Shown here piece by piece: positions 48,068-61,647 of a DNA stretch of 64,000 bases. The notes under the pieces are model-generated. The model was not told the DNA's origin. It ran no database searches and saw only the letters and a list, made by a program, of their open reading frames with translations. The position numbers and the translations under genes are program-made. The DNA is taken from the NCBI GenBank assembly GCA_025201365.1, contig JAIXMF010000003.1, positions 62,001 to 126,000 on the forward strand, read 5' to 3'. The DNA comes from Syncephalis plumigaleata. Taxonomy: Eukaryota; Zoopagomycota; Zoopagomycetes; Zoopagales; Piptocephalidaceae. Numbering within the stretch: the stretch's first letter is position 1; every line of letters begins with the position of its first letter.

Positions 48068-51000
48068 CTAGGATGACGACGATGTCATTGGTAATATGTT
48101 AGCAAGTACGCTGCTTGCTGATTCACGTCTAATGGTTGGTTCCACCGTTTGTGATCGAGCGTACAATTGTTCCGGAGATGGTGAACGCTGTGCATTGCAC
48201 AGTAAATCCGTAAGCCATCTCCATCGCCATTCGGTAGGAGCGTGTCGTTCACCACTGCTGCCATTACTTGTATGTGATGGTCGTTGTTGTCGTTGATCAC
48301 GCTGTCTTAATGAACCATATGGTCTGGATTCTACACGTGCTGCATTGCTTACTTGATGCTGCTGCTGCTGCAATTCTCTTATGCCATCATTTGGCGTGGT
48401 GTTAGCACGTGGTCGTTGTGGTCGTACTGGCATGATGGTAGATGATGGTGTTGCTGCTGCTGCTGTCGTCGTTGCTGCTGTCGTCGTTGCTGCTGCTGTC
48501 GGAGTGAATGGTAGTCGACCACCATCCATACTATGACTGTGACCATGGCTTGGTACCGTGCTTGCAACTGGCGTGTTCTCACCAATATTACGATAACTAA
48601 TGTGTTGCCAGCCGCGTAGTCGTTCAATTTGGATACCAACACGCTTCCAATACTGCCAACGGATCATCGGTCCTTCGCCCGAGTCCTCTTTACCGTAGAC
48701 TGGCGTTGAACTACTCGTGGTAGTGGCGGTAGTCGTTGTAATGGCAGAACTTGCTTCGGCAGGATGGTGCGCGGCACCGGCCATATCAGGTCGTGTTTCA
48801 TCCGTGTCCGTAATCAGATTGCTCGTCATCCAGGCCTTGACACTCTCCGTGATACTGGTACGGCGACGGTTGAACGCGCCGCTATTGACAAACCGTTCGC
48901 CACTCTCCACCCTAGACATGGTGGGACTGGTGGGACTAGATGGTCCTCCTTGTAGGGAATTCGACAACGAGACAGCGGTACTAGCGAGTGGTAGTGCCGC
49001 CGACACCTGGGCACCTTCATGTAGACGCATCATGTCGCTGAGACATAGGCCAATATAGGGAACAGCCGGTTTCCCCTCTGCTCGACGTAGTTCCATCCGA
49101 TAATGGGCGTAATTATCATTGGTACTGCAAGCGTGCTCCAACTGCGACATAATACGTAGTACCGGTGCAGGTAGCATATTCCACGTCGCGTGCAATCGCT
49201 CAATGGCAGACAAGGATAGCGTGGCACGAAGTGCGAATGCCGCGTTAAATGATCGATGTTTCAGACAGGCACCGGCTAGTACGATTACCCGTTCGAGTAC
49301 ATCCGCACGATGTCCAATGTTATCAGGAGCGAGGATAGCCGCGGCCGTATTGTAAGCAAGCGCGTCAAACCAATGGGCATGTCGTTCAAGACTGGTAGGA
49401 CGTGGCTGGCCCTTTGCCGGTGGTATTAGATCACGCAATGGAATGGCAATGAACTGAGCATGATCGAGACGCACCAATCTAGCAGCTAGTTGTTCCGGAT
49501 CCGCGTGCAATAAACGATAAGCTAACGCAGATGCAGTTCGAATAGGGAAGGCATTCGAATCGGGAGTAATGACCATAGCAGGTTGTGGTGCTATTGCTGA
49601 TTGAGGAACCGTTAATTCCGTGCTGCCCGTTGCTGTTTCCTCTATGGCAGTCGTAGTGGCAGAGCAGTGGCATTAGCAGCGTTGGTAGTAGATGAGGATA
49701 CAGGTCCGGTGGATTCCGCAGTAGAGGTATGCTCGTGATTGGACACTTCCAGTAAGGCTGTACCAGTTTTATGTAGTTTATCCAGTACGGGATAGGCGAA
49801 TGTCGCTGTATCGGGATCCCGAGTCACCACCACTCGTAGTAGTGTGTCGACAAGACTACAGGCGTGCGTGCCTAATGTACGCTGTTCAACCCACTTGCGT
49901 ATTAGATTCACCAGACGCAATCGAGCAATTGTGGTGTCGGCACCGCTCGTATCTCTCATGTAGAGTGCTTCCAGGTAGAGTAGCACGATGATACGCGCGA
50001 TATCATCCTCGTGGAATAGATAGGGTGCAGCGCCTACGAATTTCTGTAATCGATCAGCGCCCGATTCCCTGGACCATACAAGATCGGCTAGTACGGCTGG
50101 TAGGGTGACGGCACGCGATGCTCGTAGATCAGTGGTACGCGGTGTATACACAATAAATGGCCACACTAGAGCATTATCCGGTAGTGTGTTGATCATTTGA
50201 TGCGACAATTGTGGACCATTGCTTTGATGCGCGCCCGATGACGTTGTAATGGATTCGGGCGACTCTCGATTCAAATCGGTACCAGCGTAATCATAGGCAT
50301 CTTCGCCAAACTGCGGATCTTCCTCATAGGTTGTGTTGCCATTACTGGTGGTTTCCTCGACCTTTATCGATTCCTGCGAGGGTAACGGCTGCAACTTGAG
50401 TAGGGTCGTCAACTCTTTACTTTGACGCTCCTTCAACCAGGCACCACCCTTTTCCATAATAAATATCTCATTCAAGGAAGGCTGAGCAATGTCCAAAATG
50501 TTTTCCAATGAAATACGATTAGCATCGCGTACATGACGTTCCTCGCTATACGACGATGTTTCCATGTTATCCGCGGCATTTAGCGGTAATCTTGATCGAT
50601 TATTAACATCATTATCGTCACCATCACCATCATTCGAAGTAGGCGATATAGGCGATGATAGCGTGGACGAACCATCCGATGCGTAGCAGCTACGTAGACG
50701 ATCCTGTACGGATGCCGCCACTTGTGCACCTCGAATGCCATCCAGTTGACCGACGAGTTCCATCCAGATGGTGGCGAGTTGATGGCAGTGCACGACATTA
50801 AGTCGTTGCTGCTCATCCAAATGGCTCATCTTGCCCGTGAAATCATCGGGGAAATCGCGTAACCAAGTGTCGAACACCCTTACCGCGTCCAGTCCCGTAC
50901 CCGGTTCGTAGAGACCGCCGAACGAACGCTGCCTGAATGAACCACCACGATATTGACTGTCATCGCTGAGACCGTCGTCATCGTCCGAGTTAAGTTGATT

Positions 51001-53477
51001 GTTAAGCGATGGCTGGCAGAATGGTTCCAAGTAGCGGAGCACGAGTAGACGGAGTAAATCATAGGTGGAGACGAATCGGTCGCGAACACAAAGCGACGAC
51101 ACCAACATACGACGATCTCGCTCCAGTGTCATGGCGTAGATGACGCGTGCAATGGTGGCATCACCGCGTAGTTCTTGCAATGATTCCGGCGTGATATTCT
51201 GGCCATTGGAAGCATCACCGTATTGATTGATCTGCTGGTCGGTGAACGGGAATGGCCACATGATATCGAAACTAGGATTGAAGGGTGGCGAGGCATTCCA
51301 CACGACATGGACATCGAGCAGTTTCACGAGCATGGCACCGCCACGTTCAACAAGTCGACCATACACGTGTTCCGACACAAGAATACGACCGATATTGCCG
51401 TCAAGTAAGGAGCGATTAAGAGGGGATGACGCCGACACCGTGGCACTCGATGTGCAATTAATACGCGTTAACGAGCGGTTAAGTAGAAGCGGTGTGGGTA
51501 CATTGGATGTAGGCGAGGTACGACTAGTGGCCGCCAATGATGTATCATTGCAAGTAGCCGCAAAGTTGTTTGATGCTTGCGTAAAACAAGCGGTACCATT
51601 AATCTGTACGGATGGAGTGATGTTGTTAGTGGCGGTGGTGGTGGCGTTACTCGTTGATAACACGTTGATATGTGTATTGGCCGTGGGTTTACGTTCATGC
51701 GCTTTATCGAGCACTAGGGTGGGCGGTTTACGCGAGGTTGCCTCGGCTACCACGGTAGAAGCAGTGGCCGCTACAGAGGCAGCAATGGCAGCAGCCGCAG
51801 CTAAAGAAACCGCTGATCGCACATGTCTTCCTCGTCATCTTCATCCGAGTAAATGTCGACACCATTGTTGGCGAATTCCGACTTGAGTGGTGATTCTGAT
51901 CGTGCCACGCTCAAATCTACTCCCACCAATGGAAATGGTGTATTAGGGACACATAAGCGGTTGCTGTTGTTGTCGTTGTTGCTATTCGATGGTGTAGCAT
52001 TGACAGTGATGTGTTGATTGTCGTCAATACCAGGTGAGGTTGCATCAACCACTGTACACGCTTGTTCCGATGGATATGTTGTAGATGTCATGGTCGTAGG
52101 TAATTTAGCATGTGGTATGGGCAATGCGGTATCCACTGATGTTGTAGTAACTGGTACATCAGCAGCAGCAGGGGTGGTAGTAGTAGTAGTAGATGTTGTC
52201 GATGTTTCTATGTGATCCACATGGAATGTAACCGTCGGTTGTTCCATACTATTACGCGACTGAGCAATAACGATATCGGAACCGCTTACACTCACGGTGG
52301 AGGACATGCTCATTCGATGATGAGTGCTGTCCAAGTCTAGTGCCGTAGTGGATAAAGCGGATCCCAGTGAGTTGGCGGCAACATTGGCAGTGTTACTAGA
52401 AGCAACCGCCGTTTGTCCACGTCGTGTTTTCGGCCTCAGCTTTGAGAACATCGCCTTGACACGACTCGTCTTCTTCATGGGATCTTGTCATTGCTACCTG
52501 TAGACATGGACGTGACATTATTCATCATTAGACTGGAATCATTTGGCATGGTTAACGTGGACGAAGCGGAATGAGACATGAGCATAGGCTGGCCACGAGT
52601 GCTCGTTGATGCAGACGATTCCTCTTCAAATGGTGCTCGTCGGAGTCGTGATATCAAAGTGGCGGTGGTTGTTTCAAATCCTCGCTTTAGGCTCAAATTG
52701 CCGATCCGACGACTACGACTACGACGGCAGTTGTCTAATATTTGTGTAGATGAGGAAAATGTGCCGAGACGATCCTGATGTGGATGAGATGGCGACGACG
52801 GCGACGGCGACGGTGTTGATCCGTTTTCGTTCCTATTCTCCAATTGAGATGACGACGATGACGATGATAATGTACGATTAATTGGCAAATGATACAAATT
52901 GTCAGATGCAGTACTCGTACGCGTTACCGGTTCAATTGCAGTTGTGATGGTGTTAGATGATGCTAGAACCAAAGAGGACGATGATGCGTTGCACGATACG
53001 TTGCTACTGATGTTATTGTTATTGTTGTTATTGTGATGATGATAATGGTAAGGTCGTGTTGTTGCTGCTGATGATAATGATGGTGATGATGAAACACAAG
53101 TAGATCGTATATCCAATAAGCCAGTGGTATTCGATGATGAATAATTAGCGTTGAAGTCGTCGGTACAGTATCTGAATTGTATTTGTCGTCCTGTTTCTGT
53201 CGTTGTTCTTTTTTATGATGATTGCACTGGATGGACGTTTCTAGATCGGTACTGATACGGGAATGGGTAGAGGATGAGCTATCTGTTGTAAAGCAAACAC
53301 AGCTTGGCGATAATGCACCGGATAACGACACGGCAATAGGTTCCTCGGTTGAAATGGATGATGGGTCAATGGGTGGTGTGTCACTACTCGGTGTACCGAT
53401 ATGGTTACAACAAATTGGTGGTGACGATGGTGTTATGGTAGTAGTAGTAGTAGTAGTAGTAGTTGATGTCACTGCTG
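48068..53477 (-). CDS. Ras guanine nucleotide exchange factor (CDC25 domain) with two REM-like segments
   Basis: This protein activates Ras-family GTPases by nucleotide exchange. It is a large protein of about 1,750 residues spread over five overlapping frames that continue one another. The N-terminal third is Ser/Thr/Asn-rich. A first REM-like segment lies at about 51200-50800 (CVRDRFVSTYDLLRLLVLRY, RVFDTWLRDFPDDF). A second lies at about 50110-49850 (TLPAVLADLVWSRESGADRL, RLRLVNLIRKWVEQ). The catalytic RasGEF domain follows from 49560: FIAIPLRDLIPPAKGQP, RADVLERVIVLAGACLKHRS, FNAAFALRATLSLSAIERLH and PYIGLCLSDMMRLHEG. The tail is low-complexity. Frame switches at about 53150, 52478, 51815 and 49660 have no intron signals. 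The body begins after a TTTTACAG acceptor at about 53478, so the first coding exon lies upstream and is unresolved. Confidence 0.85.
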
Positions 53478-55978
53478 TAAAAGTGTTACAAAAGGAGGAT
53501 ATTTCAATGTTTCAATCTATACGAGGTGTGTGTACGTGTATGAAAGGAAGGAAGGTAGAGATATTCAATAGAGACAAAAGCCGTGGCAATACAGAATAAA
53601 GAGGGGAAAAAGAGTAACGCGGTTAGTAAATACGAAAATCGTGGTTGAACACAGAAAATTCAACCTGCCACTTTTGGCACTCACCAAGTTAGACGACAGC
53701 ATGGTGGCAATGCAGATGGTAATGATGTAACTGGCCAATGGGCTAGTACAACGCAGACGATGCGAAGGACGAGGATAACGACGGCTTATAGGTCCGTCAA
53801 TATGCACATGACACGAGTACTTGTGTAGGGTATGTATGATATGATGTGTGTGCGATATGTGTGTGTATGTGTAGTCAGACCTAACACCAATGATACAGGC
53901 AAGTTCGTCTCTGTCGACGCAAAAGGGACGACAAGTAGGATGGAACTGCACACTGGTAGAACGAAGCGGATACGTGCACGTAAAATGCCGAATAGGTTAT
54001 CTTATTGTACACAATAGTGACTATCAATGGATAAGGTTGTACGTTTTGATGTGCGCACACACACGTAGATACACGAGTGTATAAACTGTTGTTTACTTTT
54101 ATAACCACTAAGAGATCAGTAACAGGGTAGATTACAATTGATTAGTACATAATGTGACCGAGTATTGAGGGAAGAACATCATGCGGACCATATTAATATT
54201 TATGTATGTTTTACGTGTATATACCAATGGCACTTACCACAATAAAATAGATAACGGGTGTTACTCGGACTATTTTAGTGGCCTAGTAGGGTTGATTGTG
54301 TCTTATTATTGTACTATTATTATTATTGTTATTATACGAATTACTATGATTATAACAAGTATTGCAATAGTAATTGTGATTACGATAATAATAATAGCAA
54401 TAGAAGATATTGGTGATGGATGGTAATACGATCCAATAAACAATGAAATGCTGTAAAATAGAGGAAAGAACAAGAACAAAAGGAACAAGAACAATCAATA
54501 TTAATGTTATACTTTTCAACAACGCCAACAACAACAATAGTAATAAGGATGATGGTGATGATGATGGTCGCAAGACTAAGAATAGCTATAATTCAGAATA
54601 GTGATATCAAATGTTTGTTGTACACTATGATTCTACTGTCAACAGTAGCAAGTGTAACACAATGGTTAAACGGTCAATAGAGAATGTAGAAAGGAAGAGG
54701 AAGAGGAAGAGACGAGACCGCGTAATAAACCAAAAGAATACAAGTATCATCGATAGTTGAGAGAGTGGAAGAGAGAGAGAGTGAGGGAGTGAGAGGTATC
54801 ACAATTTATGTAAGTCTAATAATAATAAGCATAGTAATGCTAGCTAAGTTAAAACAAAAGAATAACCAGGCATGACAAATGAAGCAATGATGGAAGTGCA
54901 TGCATATTTACTGGCTTGTACGTCAAAAATACTGACAGTATACGATAAAGATAGATGGATAGAAGGAGGGATAGAGGGAGAGGCGCAAATGTGACAAGGC
55001 TTAGTGGAAGTAGAGCCGAGTGGTACATGTACATGTGTGTGTGTGTGTGCATGTCATTCATTACTTTCTACACGAATGTTCATCCATCATTAGTTTGTAG
55101 ATATTATGTCAATGTTATCGTATGTTCTCTTTCTAATCATTTAACATTGACATTCATGACACTTAGTATAGAATGTCTATTAAACTGCTATTATGCCAAT
55201 AATATACATCTAGTCAAAATGTGACATGAATTGTAATGATAATGGCCATGTCAAAGCTATAGTATCCGTCATCATAGTCATTCATTTATCGTTTACCTTG
55301 TCAAGTATGCATTACAAGGTGTGGAGTCTGTGTAGATGGGTAAGCATCTGCAGATAAGATGCATAACTGCACAGACGTCTCCTTTTTTTCGTCGTTGTCG
55401 TCGTCAGCTTCTTCTTCCTAAATATTTTCCCAGCATGTCCTCGCAGCAATCATGTCTCGATTGTCAACGATAACTGTGGATACCATACCATATCATACCG
55501 TATCGACCAATATATTTGTTCGTAGTAATAATCATAATATGAATACAGAATATACTAAATAAAATAGAATAATTTAACAAGGATATATACATATATCTAT
55601 ATAATTATTACTCGATAATAATATCTCATTCATACCTACATACATCATAGTCGTGTTTTCTAGTCGATGTGAACCTGTGTAATGCGCTAGCCTACATGCA
55701 TGCATTGATATTAATCAATAATAGTAACAATACTAGTACTGACATGAACCTACAGTATTATGATTGAATACACACACAATTGATCAATCGACTATTGGCC
55801 ATGTAGTAGCTTGTAGACTTTTATTGGCATAGCAATGGTAAACGACCTTTACTTCCATTCTCTCATCGTATTTAATTTGATTTGCTCTGCTTTCATTCTT
55901 TCTTCTTTCTTTCAGTCCTAAAGAAGAGTGAAATGCCATTTACGCAATAATACGAGTGATAATAAATGCATATCATGA
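53478..55978. other. RasGEF 5' region and spacer
   Basis: This should contain the first exon and promoter of the RasGEF gene and then a long spacer to the V-ATPase gene 3' end. Repeats seen are ATT/ATA triplets (54303-54400), GAGA (54770-54790), GT runs (55030-55048) and CATACATA (55633-55645). Short frames are hydrophobic and repeat-driven. I could not locate the RasGEF start codon with confidence, and no RNA gene was recognised. Confidence 0.45.
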
Positions 55979-57114
55979 CTAGAAAATAACTTCTTCATCT
56001 TCGTCTTCCTGTAGAATATCCCGTGGTGCTGTATCAACACTCGCTAAAGAAAGCATTACATCGATATTACTACTATTCTTCTTCGTCTACTTGATAATAT
56101 ACAATCATCTTACCTTGTTTCTGTGATTCTACATTACGTTTTTCATCGTCACGCGCGCGTGCCTCCTTCTTTTTCGTTTGTACTTTCTTGAGTCTACAAT
56201 CGACAGACAATAATGCAATTAGCGAGTGGATAATGGTTTGATGTTGCTTGTCGTATCTACCGGAAGAATTCCTCACGATCCTGTTCATCTAGTTCGGATA
56301 TAATATACGAGATCGTGTTCTCCAATCGAGGAATGATAACGTGTTCAATGGCGTTCACACGACGATTGGTCACCTTGATCACCTCGTCTAGAATGACGAA
56401 TGCCGTTTGTAACGAGGCCAATTCCACGAGTGTCTTTACCGCGCTAATATACGTCTCTTTGCATCGTTGTATCTGCTGACCACCACGACCTAGACCCGTC
56501 AACTCGAATGCTACATGCCCGTACGTGGATTAACAAGCTTTTCCCTATACCTTCATTACTGATGATGATGATGATGATGGACTACTTACCATCGGTACCC
56601 TCCTGGAATGTCTCGAAAGCCGGTAACATCACACCGGATACGTTATCCTGTCGGGTGCGTACTTTAAGCTGAGCGGTACCGGCACTCTCTCGACTTGATA
56701 ACTAATAGATTATTATATGTAATAAGTATGACGATCGATTGTTTACCACTAGAGGAGTGAGCTAGGCTCGATTCAATCTACCTGATATCACCGGCAATAT
56801 ACGTGACTTCCGCGAGGGAGAAGGAAGCCGTTTGCATAACACGACCCATCTTCATTTTTGCCTCTTCAATAAGCTTGACAATATCACGGAAGCGTTTAGT
56901 TAGCGCATCACTCTTTCGTTTCAGTAGACTGTGACCCGTTTGAGCACCCTTTAGTTTACTCTTGACCACGGTCAGCGCCCTAAATACGTCAGATGTTAAG
57001 CGTCAATCACCACTAATATTCTCGTCTTCTCTCTATGGTATTGAACGTGATATTGTCATTCACGATAGCTACTTACATTCGAGTAGGGAATGGACGTTGC
57101 GCACTACTACTCAT
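55979..57114 (-). CDS. VMA8: V-type proton ATPase subunit D
   Basis: Subunit D forms part of the central rotor stalk of the V1 sector, which acidifies the vacuole. The start at 57114 gives [13 protein letters not shown], split by an intron, then [20 protein letters not shown] and [20 protein letters not shown]. Next are [20 protein letters not shown], then [40 protein letters not shown] and [40 protein letters not shown] and [18 protein letters not shown] close the coiled coil. The acidic C-terminus is [13 protein letters not shown]. Length and order match the family of about 245 residues along its whole length. Five short introns are present. The junction after AGDIR is off by one in my reading. 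Confidence 0.95.
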
Positions 57115-58972
57115 CTTTCCTTCTTATGACAAATGGATACACACGCAAACAAACAAACAAACAAACAAACACACGTACACGCACACGCAAGTTAAAAAGG
57201 CGAATAATTTAGAGAAGTAGTCACCCAGAACGAGAGAGAGAGATACAACGATAGCAGCACAGGATATCTCCTATAAAGTAGAGTAGATTTCAAGGAAAAG
57301 TCAACGGATGAACAGAGGAAACTGTTATGAAATGATAAAGTGAAGAAAATAGGAATAGTGTAATACCAGTAACAATAGTAATGATAGCTGGATAAATTGG
57401 TTATATTATAACTGACTCGTTTTCTTCTTACTCTGTGTTCTTGTTGGTCGGGGAGTGAGTATGACCACGTCATAGATCCACATATGATATCATTTTGTGG
57501 GATACCTTTATGGTATGCACATCTATCATGGATGCTACTGGTGAAGGACACATGATATCCACCAGTGGTCAGCCGATCTTACCTGTTCTATATTGTGTTA
57601 TTGTATTTATAGTAAATAAATAGTCGCTGACCATACGACGACAACAACGACAATGATGATATACATGAAAACATTATAGTAAGCTGTGCACAAACAACAC
57701 TTGTAACAATATAGGACACATTTGAATGTGTAATGGATAAATTGAGAAATTCTATTACCAGTATAATTGATGGTATATAGAAAGTAACGAAAAAAGCAAA
57801 CAAGAAGCGTGGCTTGCCATCAGGCAAACGGAAAATCCCTATTCGCTGCAAATAAATGACAGGGTGTAATAGTGGAACCGCAGGTTAAACAAAACACACA
57901 GTGTAAAAGAAAAGTAATATAAGCAACCAATAGTGAAGGGCAGAAGAAGAAGATAAAGGAATAGGAAAGAGAGGAAACACGATAACAAACAATAGTCAAA
58001 TAACCACACAACAAAGAGGAGTAAGAGTAGGAGTAGTAGTAATAGGGTAATAGGAATAGAGTAGGATGATAACATAGGATGCAAAATAAGAGAGTAGCAA
58101 GTAAGAGAAAGAAGGAAAAGAAGAAAGGAAAGGAGAGAGGAACGAGTATAATTTCAATTGTGAATAAACAAAGGAGGAGTAAGCCCGTTACTAAACATTA
58201 GCAGCCAATACAAGTGTACACGCATCATCGAAAACAGTTCATTATAGAAGTGTAATAGTAGCAGCAATGACAATGACAACAACAACAATAGTAGATGTAA
58301 TAGCAATAACATTAAGGTATAGTGCTACTCTAAATAGACTAACCAAAATATTACTACTATCATCATCATCATCATTATCATCATTCTGATCATTACAATA
58401 TCATCATCCTCTATTATATGAACTGTAAACGATAAGAAAAAGGATAGCAATAATAATAATAATGTAAGAAGCAAAAAAGGGTGGTGGCAATATAAACTAT
58501 GAAGACTAATATTACGACTAGAAAAACAAAGGCACCGGCCAAATTACGACGGTAGTGTAATCGATTACACCTAAACAGATGAACACACACACACGCACAC
58601 AAGCGGAACATGCATGCATGCGTGTATGTGTATGTATGTGCATATGGATATATGTGTGTGTACGTGTGTACAGAGAGAAAGATATCAAGTAGAATCTATG
58701 GTGGTCGATCTTTCTCGCTCTCTATATATATATCTTACGCACACTCTCATTAGTCATATCGATAAAATGTAATATAGGGGAAAAACGCAAAATGAGGAGC
58801 CATTGAGGAGTCATGGTGTTAATATGTAGTGCTACAACAGTAAACAAGTGTGCCCGCCCCGTTTTCACTTTAGTATTTGCGTACACTAGTAAGTAATCAC
58901 GGTGATGATGATGGTGGTAGCTAATTGAATAGAAAGAAAGGATCGTACGAGTGAGCTCTACGTTTGTTTACA

Positions 58973-59007
<35 letters not shown>

Positions 59008-59072
59008 GTTTTCTTCTTTTCTTCTTCTTCTTTCTCTATATCTAGCCACAATACAATGGACGGACACACTTG
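57115..59072. other. Intergenic repeats, V-ATPase promoter and BTG 3' flank
   Basis: This holds the promoter side of the V-ATPase D gene and the 3' flank of the BTG gene. Visible repeats are AAAC (57150-57172), GAGA (57231-57243), TAAT/ATC triplets (58355-58385), GTGT (58621-58672) and a long TA run (58975-59004). Open frames here are Leu/Tyr/Phe-rich on the minus strand and look like pyrimidine-tract artefacts. No gene was recognised. Confidence 0.5.
58975..59004. repeat. (TA)n microsatellite
   Basis: A perfect TA dinucleotide run of about 15 units is seen directly, lying 70 bases past the BTG gene stop. It could act as a weak transcript end element, but that is not shown. Confidence 0.95.
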
Positions 59073-59985
59073 TTAGCGAGCCTCGACATACCGTACAACG
59101 GATTTCGTCGGACTGTTGGCTCTAGGACGTTGATGTTGCACTGGCGTATTAATCATCATGACATAAGGCTGCGCTTGGTGATGTTGTTGTTGATGGTGAT
59201 GATGGTGGTGATGCGGATGACGGAATTGCGTTGCTTGCGGATAATAGTGCTGAGGTTGGAACATAGACGGATGTGGTTGCTTAGAAGATATAAAATGCTG
59301 TTGTTGTTGTTGCTGTTGTTGCGAGAATGCATTCATGTTAGCAGCTGCTGCCGCGATGGGATTGTACATGGGTGCGTGATTACGCGAGGCATTCATTACT
59401 GCTTGGCCCAAAGGCGATAACGCCGTAGACAGTGAGGATTTTGCCGACGTTACACCAGCGGCGGTGGCCACAGGAGCAGGGATGGTGGACACCGAGCCAG
59501 GTGCCGTAATGCGCACGGCTCTTGATGGAGGTGGCGAATAGCCCAGTCTAATGCTGGCAGGCGATGAGGAACGACCGCTGCTGCTTAATGAGTCGCAACC
59601 ATCCGAAGACCACCATCAGAGTCGGAATCATTCAGGCCGCCCTCCTTGTAGAGCGTCGAGGGTTGACCACGCTCGCCAATACGGAAGGCAACCTCGCCGG
59701 GATCGACCCAGACGACAAGTTCCTTAGGGATCGAGTCGGCCAATTGTTCGAGCCATTGCCGAGGCCAGCCACTTGTAGGGCTACCAGTAGAACTTGATCG
59801 GCAACACCACCGAATATAGTTACAGCTCGATGGGCCGAGTGGAGTGTCGGATGCCAACGGCCTTCATAGCGGTCCTGGAGCGAGGCTGAAAGGGCTGCGG
59901 CAAAGGCATCGTATTGAGGTGTTTGCGGTGTCAGTCGGAAGATACGAGTGAAAAACTCGACCGCTATGCTGATTTCCTTGAGCAT
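59073..59985 (-). CDS. BTG/Tob family antiproliferative protein
   Basis: BTG/Tob proteins bind the CAF1 deadenylase of CCR4-NOT and promote mRNA deadenylation. The start MLKEISIAVEFFTRIFRLTP gives the first helix. YDAFAAALSASLQDRYEGRW and HPTLHSAHRAVTI follow (BTG box A region), and then in a different frame QWLEQLADSIPKELVVWVDP and GEVAFRIGERGQPSTLYKEG (box B and the end of the domain). The C-terminal tail is rich in Ala, Gln and His, with NSPTKSVVRYVEAR at the end. The domain length of about 115 residues is normal. The frame must change near 59760 inside the domain and again near 59600, and no introns fit, so one-base errors are likely. If the breaks were real, the gene would be a pseudogene, but the tail looks conserved. 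Confidence 0.85.
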
Positions 59986-61491
59986 GATGAAATGAAATAC
60001 CGATTACCAGTAACAACACGATGATGACAATAACACTCTAGTTCAACAGGTCCTATAATCAACAGAATATGTCATACACGAGAAAGTGAAAGAGAGAGAA
60101 AGAGAGAAATGAGTGAATGAGAGCAAGTGTGAGTGAGCGAGTGAGACTAGTGATATATGACCACAAAGCAACAATTGGTTGGGGAGAAAGAAAAGGTAGC
60201 TGGTTAACAAGTTTAGTTAGCAAATGAATATAAGTGAGTGAGTCCGCAGTAATAGTATAATAGTAGTAGAACAACAGCAAAGGATCAAAAAGAAAAGACA
60301 ACAACAACAGCAGCTAGTAAAAGTTTTGTTTGTGTGTGTGTACGTGCGTGCGTGTCAATACGACAATAATCCAAATGAATAAACGGTTTACAACAGTAGT
60401 AGTAGTAGTAGGAAATACGCACTTGTAGAGTAGAGTAGAGTAGAGGTGGGATTGGTAGTGTAAAAGGGGCAGAACACAAAGCCCGCAATATGAGCGTACG
60501 AACGAACGAACGAAAGAGAGAATAAATGCAACAAAGCCAAATCAAATACGAGTTAAAAGAAGGAGAGAAAAGAAGTGAGGAAAGGAACGAACGAACGAAC
60601 GGACGAACGAACAAAGTCAAACGAGAGTAAACGAATATAACCCGGACGCTATATGCACCTATAACAACCAGATGGGTGCGTGACTAGTATAAATGGTGGT
60701 GGTGGTGGTGAGGTCGTAGTGGAACAACAGAAAAGAGAAAGAGAAAGAGAAGTGGTGAGTGAGTGTGAGTGTGGAAATGAGAGTTGCAGTGAATAACTGA
60801 TGGAAATATGAGTGAAAACGAGAATGAAGAGAGAGAGAGAGTGTGTGTATGTGTGCGTGTGCGTTTATAGACAATACGGAACGGAAAAGTCGTCGGTGGT
60901 TCAAGTAAAACATCACCTACCCAAAATGATGATTGCTGTGTTTATTCGTGGTATCTCTCTATCCTCATACAAAACGAGAATACCTGAATATCGTCGTAGT
61001 AGGCATATAGTTATAATAAGCAATCAACCAAGGTAGAAGGTATAGGGCGGCAATTCATCCTAAATAGGTCATGCCACACACACACTTTCCTTTCTTTGTA
61101 GTAGATGGCGACAATGCTTTCCGCTATGTTGGCCATCTAGGATAGATAGAACATGACCATCAACGGCAATACAGCACAACATGCTAGTGTCCTATATCCC
61201 CTCTTCGCTACCTGTATTATCATGCTGTGTTATGCACAGAAGCAAGAGGATCTGCACTAAAAATCGCGCCCATATCTTTCTACACATTCATACACACATT
61301 CATACGTATATGATACCATGTATCGCATAGAGGGTCGTCAGCAAGCCACGGCCTTTACTTGCATCTGTACTATGGAAAGTACGTGTATATTCCACAAGCG
61401 AATGCTGAGACACGGAATACAGAAAGAGGGGTAAACTATTTCATGCATTGTCGCACCTATTCAGATACACATGAAGGTGAAGCAGCTGTGC

Positions 61492-61515
61492 GTGTGTGTG
61501 TGTGTGTGTGTGTGT
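61492..61515. repeat. (GT)n microsatellite
   Basis: A perfect GT run of about 12 units, seen directly. A CA run of similar length lies 110 bases downstream (61628-61647), so the two could pair as a weak inverted repeat. Confidence 0.95.
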
Positions 61516-61627
61516 AAGGAAATAGAATGGTAGTAGAGTGCGATAACAATAGAAAGTATCAGCAGCACAAGCCCTACTATGTAATTGTAATAACATGGCT
61601 TTGGTGTTGATAGTTGGCTGTTCCTCT

Positions 61628-61647
61628 CACACACACACACACACACA
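61628..61647. repeat. (CA)n microsatellite
   Basis: A CA run of about 10 units, complementary to the GT run 110 bases upstream. Seen directly; no function is implied. Confidence 0.95.

Noticed and set aside
57192-58611. Leu/Tyr/Phe-rich minus-strand frames resembling membrane proteins
   Set aside because: They arise from purine-rich plus-strand repeats, are short and overlap in several frames, and have no recognisable start context.
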